A DNA stretch of 64,000 nucleotides from JAHELQ01 sp965603365 (GTDB taxonomy: Bacteria > Acidobacteriota > Aminicenantia > UBA2199). Below the pieces are notes generated by a model that made no database searches, was not told the DNA's origin, and saw nothing but the letters and a program-made list of their open reading frames with translations. Both the position numbers and the translations under genes were made by a program. Shown in pieces: positions 61,547-64,000 of this stretch (position 1 is its first letter; every line of letters starts with the position of its first letter). The DNA is taken from assembly GCA_965603365.1 (NCBI GenBank), contig CBFDCR010000020.1, forward strand, positions 4,330 through 68,329, written 5' to 3'.

Positions 61547-61972
61547 ATGAAACAAAAGCATAATTTAGACCTTAAAGAAATCGGCAGCCGGATGAAAAGT
61601 GCACGCCTGGCTCTCAACATGACCATTGAACAGATACACCAGATGGTCGGCTTTTCCAAGAGCCTGATCTCCGAAGCCGAACACGGTCTCAAAAAGCCCT
61701 CATCCATCTATCTTCACGCCTTACTGGATAAGTTTAACGTCAATATCAATTACATCTTAAACGGCGAGGGCAGAATGTTTATTACAGGAGAAGAGATTGC
61801 CGCCGACGGCTTCGGCAGGGACAGCGAACTTGTAAAAGAACTCCTGGATTACATGCAGGAGGTGGATCTGGTTCGTTTTTCGGTGCTGGCATTCTTCATG
61901 GAGTACAAAGAGAAACATAAAGAGTTGATCCAGCGATTCCTGGAAGACCGGAAGAAGATAAAAGGGGCATAG
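61547..61972 (+). CDS. Xre-family transcriptional regulator
   Basis: 141 residues. Helix-turn-helix at residues 8-62 (EIGSRMKSARLALNMTIEQI, MVGFSKSLISEAEHGLKKPS, NVNINYILNGEG). The C-terminal half is helical and may form the dimer or sense a signal. ATG 61547 lies 10 nt after GGAG; ATG 61538 is too close to that site. The next gene follows after 19 bp and is probably controlled by it. Confidence 0.88.
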   Translation: MKQKHNLDLKEIGSRMKSARLALNMTIEQIHQMVGFSKSLISEAEHGLKKPSSIYLHALLDKFNVNINYILNGEGRMFITGEEIAADGFGRDSELVKELLDYMQEVDLVRFSVLAFFMEYKEKHKELIQRFLEDRKKIKGA

Positions 61973-61991
61973 GCCCGATGAGAGGTCAGGT

Positions 61992-62735
61992 ATGGACGTA
62001 GACTGTCGTAAAGTGAGCAATGAGTTTCTGCTGGAGCGATACGGAGAACTCCTGGATATCCCCTTAGTCAAGGAATATCTCTGTTTGACCTTGAAGGCGA
62101 CAATGGTAAAATTTAGAGACCGTATTGCCATGTACATGAATCTAAAGAACAAATACCGGGAACTTGCCTATGGTGAGATGCAGGTCTGTGAGGGTGAGGC
62201 ACAGATAAGGCATCATGTTTACCGGTTTAACCTGATCAGGATCTCCGGCCAGAAGTGGAGGGTGACCAAAATCGAGCCGGATTTACCCGAAGAGATTACA
62301 CTTGAGGACATACTGCCAGAGGCTCTCATCGATAAAATCGTATTATCAAAAATCGACTCACAGGAGATGCAAAGGATTGATGCACAGTTTAACGTCTCCG
62401 GGAGGAAAAGATCGTTTAAGGTTCAATACACGAAATATAGCGAAGAGTCCATTATGGGAGTCGTTCGATTCGATGATGATGGTAAAGAAGCAGACAATGG
62501 ATTATCGATTGAAGATACCCCGGAGGATGAAAACAAAAAGTATATCCGAGAGATGGGATTCACGATGGTTCCCACTGACTGGTATTACAAGGATCGAGGC
62601 GATGAGGAGAATTTTGACGACCTTTTTTGCGCGATGTTGAGGTCATCGGAGATCAAAGAGATCGTGTTTAACTTCTTTTTTAACCGTATAAAACCTACAA
62701 TGGAAAACCGCTGGGCTGCCTCTATCTCAGGCTGA
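61992..62735 (+). CDS. Hypothetical protein in an Xre operon
   Basis: 247 residues, soluble, beta-rich and highly charged (YGEMQVCEGEAQIRHHVYRF, KRSFKVQYTKYSEESIMGVV). No recognised family. It follows the Xre regulator by 19 bp in the same direction, so the two form a unit, perhaps a regulator with its effector. Its end overlaps by 14 bp the convergent membrane-protein gene. Confidence 0.6.
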   Translation: MDVDCRKVSNEFLLERYGELLDIPLVKEYLCLTLKATMVKFRDRIAMYMNLKNKYRELAYGEMQVCEGEAQIRHHVYRFNLIRISGQKWRVTKIEPDLPEEITLEDILPEALIDKIVLSKIDSQEMQRIDAQFNVSGRKRSFKVQYTKYSEESIMGVVRFDDDGKEADNGLSIEDTPEDENKKYIREMGFTMVPTDWYYKDRGDEENFDDLFCAMLRSSEIKEIVFNFFFNRIKPTMENRWAASISG

Positions 62736-64000
62736 TATCATCCAGGAGGACCGGGTAAATTTCAAAATTCAGACCTTTGGGCATCTCCTCTTTATCCGTT
62801 GCCACGAAATACATATACATCTCGGTGCCCAGATAGGCAATCGTTTTGCCGTCATTTCTGAATTCGGATAAAATCCCGATCAGGCTCCGCTCATATGCCC
62901 TGCCCTCCCGGTCAAAAAAATTATTCAGCACGATGAAATCTTTGTTGTCTGCCTCCGCCAGCATGACCGCGGCATAAATCTTTTTCAGGTCATCTTCCTT
63001 AATATCTTCTCTCTTCAGGCGCCGAAAATATACATAATCTTCCACGCCCAATTTCTCTATTACAGCGTTTACCCTGCCGATCTCTTTTATGCCCCTGATA
63101 TGGCACAGGTAGGGCACAATATAGCGAGGCGGTAACTCCGGGTCGATATCTTCAACATTGACTTTATCCAGGCTCAAAACGCCCTTTTGAATGGCCAGGT
63201 TCTTAAACAATCGTTCCCGGAAGGCTGCGTCTCTACATAAAAAGAAGTAGTCTTTGCCTAACTCCAATTTATTGACGTCAAACTCAACCTTCTCTTTACC
63301 CTTAACCTTTAAGCTAAATCTTCTGTGCAGCGCCACCAGAGAGACGACAAAAAAGACCAGACAGTACAACCCGGTAATCCCCACCCCCATCCAAAAATTC
63401 CCCGGCAGCCGACTCTCGGCCCTAAACACATTTTCCTCCCCCTTGATAAACGACTCCACTTTTTTGTCGTCGGAGTAGTATCTTTTCTGGAAATAGAACT
63501 TCATAAATCCGTCCCTGATCTTCATAACATAGTTAAAATAGTCGATATAGTTATGATAATCACCTGTTGACACCTCCTTACTTAAAAATAGATAGTAGGT
63601 TTGGGGAAGAATCAATGATAGATTTCGATTGATGGCTATTACCTTTGATATCTCTTTAATATAGTCATACTCCGTACTTTTATTGGCATCGTATTCATCC
63701 CGGAAGAATTTTAAAAACAACTTTCTTCTCATGTTTAGCCGCTCTTCCCGGGTTTCTAATTCCGACAAAATATTTTTGGCATACTTCTCAAAATCCAATA
63801 ATCTTGAAAGTTTTTCTATATTTATTTTTTCCTCAGATTGAATATTATGTGCCTTGTTCAATATAAACTTTCCGTAGAGAGATGGAATGAAAACCACAAA
63901 TAGAATCCACGAAATAAACATCAGCACTATGGAAAGTCTCCTGTTTTTTAAAGTAAAGACAGTGATCAATAAGCCTAATAGATAAAAAAACCAGAACACT
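62722..64000 (-). CDS. Membrane protein, ABC-2 permease-like, 5' part outside the window
   Basis: About 426 residues visible; the frame is open to the window edge, and a GTG at 63999 is probably internal. Two helices lie at the visible N-terminus (FWFFYLLGLLITVFTL and LSIVLMFISWILFVVFI) and one near residue 205-228 (FWMGVGITGLYCLVFFVVSL). The soluble part between (NRNLSLILPQTYYLFLSKEV, YFNYVMKIRDGFMKFYFQKR) resembles ABC-2/DUF3526-type permeases. The last ~200 residues are a soluble domain of unknown kind. Assignment is tentative. Confidence 0.5.
   Translation of the reverse strand, partial: VFWFFYLLGLLITVFTLKNRRLSIVLMFISWILFVVFIPSLYGKFILNKAHNIQSEEKINIEKLSRLLDFEKYAKNILSELETREERLNMRRKLFLKFFRDEYDANKSTEYDYIKEISKVIAINRNLSLILPQTYYLFLSKEVSTGDYHNYIDYFNYVMKIRDGFMKFYFQKRYYSDDKKVESFIKGEENVFRAESRLPGNFWMGVGITGLYCLVFFVVSLVALHRRFSLKVKGKEKVEFDVNKLELGKDYFFLCRDAAFRERLFKNLAIQKGVLSLDKVNVEDIDPELPPRYIVPYLCHIRGIKEIGRVNAVIEKLGVEDYVYFRRLKREDIKEDDLKKIYAAVMLAEADNKDFIVLNNFFDREGRAYERSLIGILSEFRNDGKTIAYLGTEMYMYFVATDKEEMPKGLNFEIYPVLLDDISLR

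Overview
The window looks like a chromosomal contig from an uncultured, anaerobic, Gram-negative bacterium of the Acidobacteriota / Aminicenantes type. This is an inference. It rests on a von Willebrand protein of the kind described from Acidobacteria, on LptF and LptG fused in one chain, on RND pumps, a TonB-like protein and LPS export (a double membrane), on two small 4Fe-4S ferredoxins with an Mrp ATPase, and on lipoproteins with TPR, CHAT and sulfatase-modifying-factor (FGE-like) domains. No rRNA, tRNA, transposase, integrase or CRISPR array was found.

Layout. 0-9.3 kb: an acetyltransferase and a three-gene RND efflux operon, one permease carrying an unusual membrane insert. 9.4-10.8 kb: two ferredoxins and Mrp. 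10.8-14.4 kb: a restriction-modification cassette between 32-bp imperfect direct repeats. 14.4-22.9 kb: an accessory zone. It has two copies of a gene pair (CARDB/IPT secreted protein and RNA-ligase-like protein) that are damaged in opposite members, a small-peptide/beta-propeller/thioredoxin-like cassette, and an Xre-ImmA / DUF4411 / OLD-nuclease operon. 22.9-35.5 kb: housekeeping genes (M16 peptidase pair, fRMsr, rhomboid, GlnRS, GluRS, an ECF sigma/anti-sigma envelope operon, fused LptFG). 35.6-37.7 kb: a graveyard with an OmpA remnant and a broken AAA-ATPase/PD-DExK gene. 37.8-48.4 kb: RidA, an orphan ABC ATPase, a second sigma/anti-sigma pair, a CHAT-TPR lipoprotein and two FGE-like paralogues with a HigBA module between them. 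48.7-56.2 kb: a secreted TPR / giant unknown / VWA operon, a TonB-like protein and RadC. 56.3-64 kb: a stand-alone HsdR-N nuclease, membrane proteins, an MT-A70 methylase, an Xre regulator and a truncated membrane protein.

The most unusual signal is non-coding. Several intergenic regions hold arrays with an exact 21-bp period. The clearest are 59,091-59,489 (19 units in unbroken phase) and 45,364-45,594 (11 units). Smaller clusters lie near 14.43, 18.16, 46.0, 46.96 and 48.56 kb. Each family has its own sequence, but in the best ones every unit is a 15-bp hyphenated palindrome plus a 6-nt spacer, and the palindrome arms change together. Arrays also share boundary blocks. A second window-wide pattern is a group of genes whose near-consensus -10 box lies only 6-8 nt before the start codon, which suggests leaderless mRNAs.
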